A stretch of 64,000 nucleotides of DNA from the NCBI RefSeq assembly GCF_028737315.1, contig NZ_JAQZAO010000009.1, positions 62,001-126,000 on the forward strand. Reading direction: 5' to 3'. This document shows positions 7,916 through 17,453 of this stretch, piece by piece. The position numbers and the translations under genes were made by a program. This stretch comes from Actinomycetospora lemnae. GTDB taxonomy: Bacteria; Actinomycetota; Actinomycetes; Mycobacteriales; Pseudonocardiaceae. Below the pieces are notes generated by a model. It made no database searches. It was not told the DNA's origin and was given only the letters and a program-made list of their open reading frames with translations. Position 1 is the stretch's first letter; every line of letters starts with the position of its first letter.

Positions 7916-9294
7916 GACGCGGAAGGGGGCGCCTGCCGGTGGTGCGCGGTGCGCTCCTGGAACACGCGCGCGGCCCACAGCGCGGTGCCCTCCCGGTGGG
8001 GCGGGGCGACGAGCTGCGCGGACACCGGGCAGCCGTCGGGCGCGAGGCCCGTCGGCACCGCCAGGCCGGGTGCGCCGGTGAGGTTGCCGAGCATCGTCGA
8101 GCGCGACTGCGCGGCGTAGAGCGGGAACTCCTCGCCGTCGACGACGACCGTGCCGTCCGGCAGCCGGGGCGCGGTCGAGGGACACGTCGGGACGACGAGC
8201 AGGTCCGCGTCCGCGAACACGGCGTCCAGCTCGCGCTGCAGCTCGACGCGGAACTGCAGCGCGCGCAGGTAGTCGACGGCCGGGGTGACGATGCCCTGGC
8301 TGATGCGCCGGACGACGACCGGGTCGTAGGTGTCCCACCGGTCGGCGTCAACGCGGTGCAGCGTGGCCGCCTCGGTGAACACGATCTGGTAGCCGATCGG
8401 CAGCGCGTCGCCCGCCGAGGGCACCTCGCCGGGCACGACCTCGGCGCCGGCGGCGACCAGCTCGTCGACGAGGTGCGCGACGCCCGCGCGGACCGCGGTG
8501 TCGCAGAGCTCGGTGAACGCGCCGCCGGGCACGGCGATGCGCAGGCCGGCGAGGTCGGGGCGCGCCGGGACCTCGAGCGGGGGCAGCGGCGTGCTGCGCG
8601 GGTCGGCGCCGTCGGGGCCGCGCAGCACCGCGAACAGACGCTCGGCGTCGCGGGCGCTGCGCGCGATCGGGCCGACGGTCTCGGTCGTCCAGGACAGCGG
8701 GAAGACGCCGGTGCGCGGGATCGCGCCGGCGGTCGGTTTGAGCCCGGTGAGCCCGCACCACGCCGAGGGCAGGCGCACCGAGCCGCCGACGTCGGTGCCG
8801 AGCGCGCACGGGACGGCGCGCGCGGCGACGGCGGCCGCGGAGCCCGTCGACGAGCCGCCCGCCCAGCGCCCGGGGTCCCAGGGGTTGCGGACGGGGCCGA
8901 AGCGGGGCGGGTGCGGCCCGCCCACGGCGAACTCGGTGGTCGCGTCCTTGCTGACCGGGATCGCCCCGGCCTCCTCGAGGCGCCGCACGACCGTGGCCGA
9001 GGCGCTCGCGGGCTCGTCGCCGTGGTTCCAGGAGCCGTGCGTCGTCGGGACACCGGCCACGTCGATGACGTCCTTGACCCCGAACGGTACGCCCTCGAGC
9101 GGCCGCGCGGTGCCGTCGGCCCAGCGCCGGGCGGATGCGGCGGCGGCCGCACGGGCGCGCTCGTCGAGGACGCGGATCGTGCAGTTGTAGGCCGCGTGGG
9201 CCTTCTCCAGGCAACCCAGGGCCTCGTCGACGGCCTCGACCGGCGTGGTGCGGCCCGCGGCGTAGGCGCCGAGCAGGTCGGTGAGGTCGTTCAC
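7912..9294 (-). CDS. Amidase-signature hydrolase
   Basis: The 460-residue product has the amidase-signature core: the catalytic lysine in FGVKDVID (K74), the GGSSTGSAAA loop (about 146-155) with the cis-serine, and the nucleophile in GTDVGGSVR (Ser172). The fold hydrolyses amides, ureides or carbamates. GTG at 9294 is chosen as start because it overlaps the stop of the 72-residue partner gene (GTGA) and because family similarity begins at NDLTDLL. The tight coupling to an AtzG-like protein suggests an AtzE/GatA-like heteromer rather than a stand-alone amidase. The rest of the operon implies that the released acid is then activated to a CoA thioester. Confidence 0.87.
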   Translation of the reverse strand: MNDLTDLLGAYAAGRTTPVEAVDEALGCLEKAHAAYNCTIRVLDERARAAAAASARRWADGTARPLEGVPFGVKDVIDVAGVPTTHGSWNHGDEPASASATVVRRLEEAGAIPVSKDATTEFAVGGPHPPRFGPVRNPWDPGRWAGGSSTGSAAAVAARAVPCALGTDVGGSVRLPSAWCGLTGLKPTAGAIPRTGVFPLSWTTETVGPIARSARDAERLFAVLRGPDGADPRSTPLPPLEVPARPDLAGLRIAVPGGAFTELCDTAVRAGVAHLVDELVAAGAEVVPGEVPSAGDALPIGYQIVFTEAATLHRVDADRWDTYDPVVVRRISQGIVTPAVDYLRALQFRVELQRELDAVFADADLLVVPTCPSTAPRLPDGTVVVDGEEFPLYAAQSRSTMLGNLTGAPGLAVPTGLAPDGCPVSAQLVAPPHREGTALWAARVFQERTAHHRQAPPSAS

Positions 9295-9509
9295 GGGCGG
9301 ACCCATGCGTCGCCGTGGGCCGGGTCGGCGGCACCGTCCGCGGGCAGGGGGCGGGCGCGCAGGCGGGCGACCGCGGTCTCGGCGCCCACCACCGCCGCGC
9401 GCAGCGCCGCCACCGTCTCCTCGTCGACCGTGAAGCCGAGGCGGGCGGCGAGCGCGGCCAGCTCCTCGGCGCCGGGGACGGCGTCGGTCGTCCCACCCTC
9501 CCCGCTCAC
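9291..9509 (-). CDS. AtzG-like small subunit (putative amidase partner)
   Basis: This is a 72-residue protein predicted to be two helices and a tail (EELAALAARLGF, DEETVAALRAAVVGAETAVARL, then RPLPADGAADPAH). The pattern resembles the AtzG/DUF4089 and GatC type of small partner that wraps an amidase-signature protein; in cyanuric acid degradation AtzG binds the amidase AtzE. Its stop overlaps the amidase start and its start overlaps the acyl-CoA dehydrogenase stop by four bases, so stoichiometric coupled translation is likely. The assignment rests on length, position and residue pattern, not on a strong motif. Confidence 0.55.
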   Translation of the reverse strand: MSGEGGTTDAVPGAEELAALAARLGFTVDEETVAALRAAVVGAETAVARLRARPLPADGAADPAHGDAWVRP

Positions 9510-10669
9510 CCGATCGTCGCCTTCCCCGCGAGCAGCGACCGCGCGACGACGGTGCCGAGCATGTCGTTGGTGCCCTCACCGATCGACATCAGCGGCGCGT
9601 CGCGGTAGAGCCGCTCGACCTCGAACTCCGTCGAGTAGCCGTAGCCGCCGTGGATGCGCATGGCGTCGGTGGCGCACTCCAGCGCCGCGTCCGACGCGAA
9701 GATCTTCGCCATGCCCGACTCGGTGTCCATCCGCACGCCCTCGTCCATGCGCGACGCCGCCCAGTACGTCATCAAGCGGGCGGCCTGCAGCTTCACCGCG
9801 ATGGCCGAGAGCCGCAGCTGCACGGCCTGGAAGTCGCCGATCGGCTGCCCGAACGCGGTGCGCTCGCGGGCGTAGGACAGCGCCTCCTCGTAGGCCCGCT
9901 GGGCGATGCCGACCGAGCGCGCCGCGATGTTGACCCGCCCCGTCTCCAGCGACGACAGCGCCTGCTGCAGCCCGCGCCCCTCGACCCCGCCGAGCAGCTG
10001 GGACGCCGGCACCCGCACGTCGTCGAGCACCACCTCGCACGACTCGGTGCCCTTGTAGCCGAGCTTGCCCATGTCCTTCGTGATCTCGAGCCCGGGAGAG
10101 CCGGCCTCGACGAGCAGCATGCTCATGCCGCGGTGCGGCGGCGACGCCGACGGGTCGGTCTTCACGAGCACCGGCAGCGGGTCGGCGTGCCGGGCGTTCG
10201 TGATCCACATCTTGGTGCCGCGGACGACGTAGTCGTCGCCGTCCCTCGTCGCCGTGGTCGTGATGCTCTGCAGGTCGGTGCCCGCGCCCGGCTCGGTGAG
10301 CGCGATCGCGGTGCGCCGCTCCCCCGTCGCGAGCTCGGGCAGGTAGCGCTGCTTCTGCTCCTCGGTGCCGTGGCGGGCGATCATCCAGCACGACACCGAG
10401 TGGCTGCCGAGGATGCCGGCGATGCCCATCCAGCCGCGCGAGATCTCCTCGAAGGTCAGGGCGAACGACACGGTGTCGGCCTCGAGCCCGCCCCACTCCT
10501 CGGGCACGGCCAGGCCGAACAGGCCGAGCTTGCGCATCCCCTCGACGATCTCCGTCGGGTAGCGGCCCTCGTGCTCCCAGTCGCGGGCGACCGGCACGAT
10601 CTCGCGGTCGACGAACGACCGCAGCGTGTCCCGGAAGAGCCGCTGCTCGTCGCTGAGGCGGAAGTCCAT
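9506..10669 (-). CDS. Acyl-CoA dehydrogenase
   Basis: The 387-residue length is normal for this family. It shows ALTEPGAGTDLQSI, WITNARHADPLPVLVKT, the QALSSLETGRVNIAARSVGIAQRAYEEAL helix region and, near the end, IHGGYGYSTEFEVERLYRDA with the probable catalytic base Glu365 in GEGTNDM. These FAD enzymes introduce an alpha-beta double bond into an acyl-CoA. The sequence is glutaryl/butyryl-like, but substrate length cannot be fixed by eye. The ATG at 10669 overlaps the stop of the CoA-transferase gene (ATGA). In the operon it would act after the CoA-transferase and before the MaoC-type hydratase. Confidence 0.9.
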   Translation of the reverse strand: MDFRLSDEQRLFRDTLRSFVDREIVPVARDWEHEGRYPTEIVEGMRKLGLFGLAVPEEWGGLEADTVSFALTFEEISRGWMGIAGILGSHSVSCWMIARHGTEEQKQRYLPELATGERRTAIALTEPGAGTDLQSITTTATRDGDDYVVRGTKMWITNARHADPLPVLVKTDPSASPPHRGMSMLLVEAGSPGLEITKDMGKLGYKGTESCEVVLDDVRVPASQLLGGVEGRGLQQALSSLETGRVNIAARSVGIAQRAYEEALSYARERTAFGQPIGDFQAVQLRLSAIAVKLQAARLMTYWAASRMDEGVRMDTESGMAKIFASDAALECATDAMRIHGGYGYSTEFEVERLYRDAPLMSIGEGTNDMLGTVVARSLLAGKATIG

Positions 10670-11886
10670 CAGGGTGCCCCTTCGCCGGTACCGAACGCGC
10701 CCGCCGCCCGCAGGGCGGCCAGGCGCTCGTCGTCGTAGCCGATCCCGCGCAGCACGGACTCGGTGTGCTCGCCCATCGCCGGTCCGCCGCGGACGGCCGG
10801 GGTGTCGTCGCCGGGCGGGCCCACGCGCACCGGCGAGCGCAGCGACCGGACGGTCCCCCAGTGCGCGTGCTCGGTCTCGGCGACGAGGCCGCGGGCGACG
10901 GTGTGCTCGTCGGCGAGGGCCTCGCCGACGTCGTGGATCGGGGCGCACGGGATGCCGGCGGCCTGCATCGCGGCGATCCAGGTGGCGACGTCCCGGCCGC
11001 GGAACAGCTCCTCGAGCAGCGGGACGAGCACGTCGCGGTGCCGGTCGCGGTCGCGGAAGGTGATGAACCGGGGGTCGGCGGCGAGGTCCGGCTGCTCGAG
11101 CACGACCGTCAGGCGCTGCCAGAACTTCTCCTTCGCGCACCCGACGACCAGCCACCCGTCGGCCGCCTCGAACGCCTGGAACGGCACGAGCGACGGGTGC
11201 GCGGAGTGGTGCGTGCGCGCCGGCGTGTAGCCCTCGGTGAGGTGCCACGTCGCCGGGTAGGTCAGCAGGCTGACCGCGGTGTCGTAGAGCGACAGGTCGC
11301 AGTCGGTGCCGACGCCGTCGCGGCGCGCGGCGTGGATGCCGGCCAGCAGCGCGATCGCCGCGACGAACCCGCCGCTGTAGTCCACGAGCGACAGGCCCGC
11401 CTTCTGCGGCGCCCCGCCCGGCTCGCCCGTCAGCGACATCCAGCCGCCCAGGGCCTGGAGCACGTAGTCGTAGCCCGGCTCGGTGGCGCGTGGGCCGGTC
11501 ATCCCGAAGCCGGTCAGCGAGCAGCAGACGATGCGCGGGTTGACCTCCTTGAGGTCCTCGTACCGGATGCCGAGCTTCGCCGGCACGTCGCCGCGCAGGT
11601 TCGAGTAGACGGCGTCGGCGGTGCGCACGAGGTCGTGGAACACCTCGCGCCCGGCCGGGGTGCGGATGTCGAGCAGCACCGACGACTTGTCCTTGTTGAA
11701 CGACTCGAAGAACAGCGAGTCGCCGTCCTGCGCGTACGGCGGGACGTAGCGGCCGACGTCGCCGCCCGACGTCGGGTCCTCGATCTTGATGATCTCCGCG
11801 CCCAGCTCCGCGAGGTGCATCGACCCGAACGGGCCCGCGCCGTACTGCTCGAGCGAGACGATGCGGACGTCCTCGAGCGGCCTCAT
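10669..11886 (-). CDS. CaiB/BaiF (family III) CoA-transferase
   Basis: The 405-residue product has the family III CoA-transferase layout: SLEQYGAGPFGSMHLAELGAEIIKIEDP at the N-terminus, LLDIRTPAGREVFHDLV, and the catalytic aspartate at position 169 in SLVDYSGG, equivalent to Asp169 of formyl-CoA transferase. Such enzymes move CoA from a donor such as succinyl-CoA to a carboxylic acid through a mixed-anhydride/thioester mechanism. It lies between the MaoC-type gene (4-base overlap) and the acyl-CoA dehydrogenase and would feed the acid made by the amidase into CoA-linked degradation. Confidence 0.88.
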   Translation of the reverse strand: MRPLEDVRIVSLEQYGAGPFGSMHLAELGAEIIKIEDPTSGGDVGRYVPPYAQDGDSLFFESFNKDKSSVLLDIRTPAGREVFHDLVRTADAVYSNLRGDVPAKLGIRYEDLKEVNPRIVCCSLTGFGMTGPRATEPGYDYVLQALGGWMSLTGEPGGAPQKAGLSLVDYSGGFVAAIALLAGIHAARRDGVGTDCDLSLYDTAVSLLTYPATWHLTEGYTPARTHHSAHPSLVPFQAFEAADGWLVVGCAKEKFWQRLTVVLEQPDLAADPRFITFRDRDRHRDVLVPLLEELFRGRDVATWIAAMQAAGIPCAPIHDVGEALADEHTVARGLVAETEHAHWGTVRSLRSPVRVGPPGDDTPAVRGGPAMGEHTESVLRGIGYDDERLAALRAAGAFGTGEGAP

Positions 11887-12440
11887 CGCTGGTTCTCCGG
11901 CGACTCGTTCTCCAGCGACTCGTTCTCCAGCGACAGGGGCACCGCGGCCTGCGGGAAGTGCGACGCCGCCCGCGGGGCGTCGCGGCGGTGCACGTAGAAG
12001 GCGCGCTTGAACGTCAGCACCTCGACGCCGTCCTGGTTGAGCCCGCGGCTGCGCACGCGCACGATCCCGGCGTCCGGGCGGCTCGTGCTCCCGCGCGTCT
12101 CCAGCACCAGCGACTCCGACCAGAGCGTGTCGCCGGCGAACACCGGGTTCGTCAGGCGCAGCTCGTCGATGCCGAGGTTCGCGAACGCGTTCTGGCTGGT
12201 GTCCGACACCGACTGCCCGAGCACGATCGAGATCGTCAGCGGCGACGCGACGATCATCCGGCCGAACTCGGAGTCCGCGCCGACCTGCGCGTTGAAGTGC
12301 GCCTGGTTCGTGTTCATCGTCAGCAACGTGAACCAGGTGTTGTCCGTCTCGGTGATCGTCCGGCCCAGCGGGTGCTGGTAGACGTCCCCCACGGTGAAGT
12401 CCTCGAAGAAGCGGCCCTGCCAGCCCGCGACGACGGCCAT
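11883..12440 (-). CDS. MaoC-like hot-dog hydratase
   Basis: The 185-residue product has a single hot-dog domain. FFEDFTVGDVYQHPLGRTITETDNTWFTLLTMNTNQAH corresponds to the active-site Asp/His region of R-specific enoyl-CoA hydratases and mesaconyl-CoA hydratases (the D-N-x-H pattern is slightly altered: the Asn-Thr-Asn-Gln-Ala-His part is typical). It ends with three copies of the pentapeptide SLENE/SPENQ. It is the first gene of the operon, 64 bases from the divergent GntR gene, with a predicted operator immediately upstream of its ATG. Its likely role is to hydrate the unsaturated acyl-CoA produced by the dehydrogenase. Confidence 0.8.
   Translation of the reverse strand: MAVVAGWQGRFFEDFTVGDVYQHPLGRTITETDNTWFTLLTMNTNQAHFNAQVGADSEFGRMIVASPLTISIVLGQSVSDTSQNAFANLGIDELRLTNPVFAGDTLWSESLVLETRGSTSRPDAGIVRVRSRGLNQDGVEVLTFKRAFYVHRRDAPRAASHFPQAAVPLSLENESLENESPENQR
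11892..11936 (-). repeat. Three 15-bp tandem repeats inside the MaoC-like gene
   Basis: Three in-frame copies of a 15-bp unit (GTTCTCCAGCGACTC on plus, with one substitution in the first copy and two in the last) encode the C-terminal SLENE-SLENE-SPENQ tail. They lie beyond the hot-dog fold and probably vary in copy number by slippage without frame loss. Confidence 0.85.
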
Positions 12441-12449
12441 ACCCGGACG

Positions 12450-12466
12450 CTAAAGGTCTGACGTAT
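12450..12466. promoter_or_regulatory. Predicted GntR/FadR-type operator, copy 2
   Basis: On the minus strand the site reads ATACGTCAGACCTTTAG, identical to 7899-7915 except for one base. It lies 10 bases upstream of the MaoC-like gene and 39 bases upstream of the GntR regulator gene, so one bound dimer could control both directions. Confidence 0.7.
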
Positions 12467-12492
12467 CGCGCCACAAGCACCCGGCGACCGTC

Positions 12493-12498
12493 TACGCT
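12493..12498 (+). promoter_or_regulatory. Possible -10 element for a leaderless gntR transcript
   Basis: TACGCT lies 7-12 bases before the GTG start of the regulator gene, the spacing expected when transcription starts at the first base of the start codon. No -35 hexamer is evident. Confidence 0.35.
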
Positions 12499-12504
12499 GA
12501 CGCC

Positions 12505-13263
12505 GTGCCACCGCAGCCGCCCGCCGCGACGCCGGGGACGGCGCCCGTCGCCCACCTCCGGGTGCAGCGCGTGCGGCCCGCGTACCGCCAGGTCGCCGAC
12601 GAGCTCCGCACCCAGATCCTCGCCGGCACCCTCCCCGCGGGCACGCGGCTGCCCAACGAGGGCGAGCTCGGGCGCGCGTTCGGGGTCAGCCGCAGCACGG
12701 CGCGCGAGGCGCTGCGGGTGCTGTCGAGCCAGCACCTCGTCGAGACCCACCGCGGCGTCCAGGGCGGCACGTTCGTCAGCGAGCCGGACCCGGCGCGCGT
12801 CGTCGAGGACGTCGGCAGCGCCCTCGGCGTGCTCGTCATGACGCCGCAGCTGCACGTCAGCGACCTGCTCGAGGCGCGCCTCCTGCTCGAGCCGGCCGCC
12901 GCCCGCCTGGCCGCGCAGCGCGCCGACGCCGAGACGGTCGAGGCCGTGCGCAACGCCGCCGCCGCGCACCGCGACGCCCGCGACCCCAGCGGCTTCGTCG
13001 GCCACCTCGACTTCCACACCACGCTGCTCATGGCCACCGGCAACCTCATGCTCACGCTCATGGGCCAGCCCGTGAACGACGTGCTGCGCACCCGCCTGCG
13101 CCGCGAGGGCGTCGAGGCCCACGAGTGGGACAAGGTCGACGCCTGCCACCGCGAGATCGCCGAGCACGTCGCCGAGGGCCGCGCCGACGACGCCGAGGCG
13201 GCCATGCGCGACCACCTCGTCGAGCTGCGCGGCCTCTACGAGCGCGAGGGGTTCTGGACGTGA
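12505..13263 (+). CDS. FadR-subfamily GntR transcriptional regulator
   Basis: The 252-residue product has an N-terminal winged helix (RQVADELRTQILAGTLPAGTRLPNEGELGRAFGVSRSTAREALRVL, about residues 28-73) and a C-terminal all-helical FCD domain. The FCD domain carries the metal- and ligand-binding His pattern (HLDFHTTLL, CHREIAEHVAEG, MRDHLVEL). FCD regulators bind carboxylic acid ligands and usually repress adjacent catabolic genes. It is divergent from the catabolic operon, and the 17-bp palindromic repeats next to both gene clusters are the natural candidate operators. It is translationally coupled to the next small gene (GTGA overlap). Confidence 0.9.
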   Translation: MPPQPPAATPGTAPVAHLRVQRVRPAYRQVADELRTQILAGTLPAGTRLPNEGELGRAFGVSRSTAREALRVLSSQHLVETHRGVQGGTFVSEPDPARVVEDVGSALGVLVMTPQLHVSDLLEARLLLEPAAARLAAQRADAETVEAVRNAAAAHRDARDPSGFVGHLDFHTTLLMATGNLMLTLMGQPVNDVLRTRLRREGVEAHEWDKVDACHREIAEHVAEGRADDAEAAMRDHLVELRGLYEREGFWT

Positions 13264-13625
13264 CCGCGCCGTCGCCCGTGGCGGCGGCCCTGCCCTCCCT
13301 CGACGGGCGCACGTTCGTCGGGGTCAGCAACACGGGCGACGGCGAGGTGGACGACGCCACTGTCTTCACCTACCACGAGCGCGACGGCCTGCTCTGGGCC
13401 GAGTACGCCGGCGGGACGATCACGCTCGGGCGGCTCGCGGGCACGCGTCAGGGCGACGTCCTCGACTTCCGGTACGTCCACGTGTCGCAGGACGGGTCCA
13501 CGAGCTCCGGGCACTGCCGCGCCGAGCTCGAGCAGCTGCCGGACGGGCGGCTGCGCTCCTACGAGACATGGCAGTGGGAGTCGCGTCCCGGCGCGGGACG
13601 CAGCGTCGTCGAGGAACGTCGTTGA
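13260..13625 (+). CDS. Small conserved protein of the YoaS-like 'N-acetylglutamate synthase' group
   Basis: The 121-residue protein has the pattern GRTFVGVSNTGDGEVDDATVFTYHERDGLLWAEYAGG, a middle LDFRYVHVSQDG and the ending YETWQWES-SVVEERR. This matches a widespread family of single-domain proteins seen in Firmicutes and Actinobacteria. Database names call some of them N-acetylglutamate synthases, but there is no GNAT fold and I would not trust that function. The GTG start overlaps the stop of gntR, so it is translated from the same message. A hairpin follows at 13656-13682. Confidence 0.7.
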   Translation: MTAPSPVAAALPSLDGRTFVGVSNTGDGEVDDATVFTYHERDGLLWAEYAGGTITLGRLAGTRQGDVLDFRYVHVSQDGSTSSGHCRAELEQLPDGRLRSYETWQWESRPGAGRSVVEERR

Positions 13626-13655
13626 GGTCCCGGCGGCTGGGGGCTCCGGGCCGGT

Positions 13656-13682
13656 CGGATGCGTCGGAAACCGAAGCATCCG
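13656..13682 (+). terminator. Terminator-like hairpin
   Basis: CGGATGC-G-TCGG-AAA-CCGA-A-GCATCCG forms an 11-bp stem with one mismatch and a 3-base loop, 30 bases after the stop of the gntR-linked gene. No T tract follows. Confidence 0.6.
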
Positions 13683-13749
13683 GGGCGACCGAGCCGACGG
13701 AGACGGGCCCTCGGCGATCGCTGGTTCACTTCTAGGACCACAAAGTTGC

Positions 13750-13755
13750 TAGACT
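13750..13755 (+). promoter_or_regulatory. Possible -10 element for the ABM-domain gene
   Basis: TAGACT lies 8-13 bases before the ATG at 13763, with TTCACT 19 bases further upstream (13725-13730). The spacing suggests a leaderless message. The local sequence is unusually AT-rich for this window. Confidence 0.4.
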
Positions 13756-13762
13756 GAGCGGC

Positions 13763-14053
13763 ATGCTCATCATCGCCGGCCACATCGAGGTGGCGCCCGA
13801 ACGCCGGGACGCGGTGGTCGCGACGCTCACCGACCTGGTCCGCCGGGCGCGGGCGGCGCCGGGCTGCCTCGACGTGGCGATCACCGCCGATCCCGCCGAG
13901 CCCGGGCGGGTGTACAACGTCGAGCGGTGGCGCTCCCGCGAGGACCTGGACGCCTGGCGGGCGGTCGCGCACGCGCCCGACCTCGGCACGCCGATCCTCG
14001 CCGACCACGTCCGCATGTTCGACGCGTCGAACGAGCGCAGCCCGTTCGCCTAG
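13763..14053 (+). CDS. ABM-domain monooxygenase-like protein
   Basis: The 96-residue product is a single ferredoxin-like antibiotic-biosynthesis-monooxygenase domain: MLIIAGHIEVAPERRDAVVATL, the PGCLDVAITADPAEPGRVYNVERW core, and a closing VRMFDA strand. These dimeric proteins oxidise quinol-like or other electron-rich substrates without a cofactor, or act in quinone stress. It stands alone, with its own AT-rich promoter region, and converges on the DUF2550 gene; the two stop codons share the palindrome CTAG at 14050-14053. Confidence 0.8.
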   Translation: MLIIAGHIEVAPERRDAVVATLTDLVRRARAAPGCLDVAITADPAEPGRVYNVERWRSREDLDAWRAVAHAPDLGTPILADHVRMFDASNERSPFA

Positions 14054-14481
14054 CTCGCCTGCCGGTACCCCGTCGACCGTCCGGGCGGGATGGACTCCAG
14101 CCACGAGGAGAAGCCGGTCAGCGCGTCGGCGCCGATCGCGAGCTCCCAGGTCGTCCCGCCGTCGCGGCAGGACAGCACCGAGCTGTTGGCCGGGTGCATC
14201 TCCCCCGGCAGCGGCGCGCGGCGGTCGACGATCTCGAGCCGCGTGCGGTCGAGCACCACGTTCGGCCCGGATCGCAGGCCGCTGATGCGGTACCAGCGGA
14301 ACTCGTCGCCGCGGTAGCGGGCGAGCCCCGACCGCCAGCCGCCCAGGTCGCCGGTCGCCCGCGCCTCGCGCAGGGCGACGTCGACACCGCCGCGGCGCAG
14401 GATGCGGATGCGGCGCAGCAGCAGGAGACCGACGACGAGCAGCACCGCGAGCACCACGATGACCGCCAGCTCAGCGATCAT
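14050..14481 (-). CDS. DUF2550 membrane-anchored protein (Rv1312-like)
   Basis: The 143-residue product begins with one transmembrane helix (ELAVIVVLAVLLVVGLLLL) followed by basic residues (RRIRILRR) and a soluble domain containing RYRGDEFRWYRISGLRSGPNVVLDRTRLEI. This is the DUF2550 family that follows atpC in mycobacteria (Rv1312). The ATG at 14481 has a GGTGAG site at a suitable distance; a GTG at 14493 is an alternative. It is the last gene of the ATP synthase transcript, 32 bases after atpC. No enzymatic role is known to me. Confidence 0.78.
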   Translation of the reverse strand: MIAELAVIVVLAVLLVVGLLLLRRIRILRRGGVDVALREARATGDLGGWRSGLARYRGDEFRWYRISGLRSGPNVVLDRTRLEIVDRRAPLPGEMHPANSSVLSCRDGGTTWELAIGADALTGFSSWLESIPPGRSTGYRQAS

Positions 14482-14512
14482 CGCGGGACTCACCGGTGCT
14501 GCTCGCCTAGCC

Positions 14513-14910
14513 TCAGCGGTCCGGGTTCTCGCCGGCGGCCCGCAGACGGGCCCGGGCACGGGCGGCGGCCGCCGCCGTGTCGTCGTAGTCGTCGCCGCCG
14601 CCCTCGGCGCGCTGCAGCTCGTCGCGCGCCGCGGCCACGTCGATCTCGTCCGCCAGCTCGGCGAGCTCGGCGAGCACCGTCACCGACTCCGCCGTGACCG
14701 AGAGGAACCCGCCGAACACCGCGGCGTGGAACGGCTCCCCGTCGGCCGGGTCGATGCGCACCACGCCGGCCTCGTCGAGCGCGGCGATCATCGGCTGGTG
14801 CCCGGGCAGCAGACCGATGTCGCCCTCGACCGTGCGGGCCGAGACGAAGTTCGCCTGGCCCGACCACAGCCGCTTCTCGACGCCGACGATGGCGACCTCC
14901 ATCTCGGCCA

Positions 14911-14911
<1 letters not shown>
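14513..14911 (-). CDS. atpC: F1 ATP synthase epsilon subunit
   Basis: The 132-residue product has the N-terminal beta-sandwich ([42 protein letters not shown]) and a short helical C-terminus with an Ala/Arg-rich helix ([17 protein letters not shown]). Epsilon links gamma to the c-ring and can restrain ATP hydrolysis through its C-terminal helices. [18 protein letters not shown] linker separates the helices. Its ATG shares one base with the atpD stop codon. Confidence 0.96.
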
Positions 14912-17447
<2,536 letters not shown>

Positions 17448-17453
17448 GGGGCC

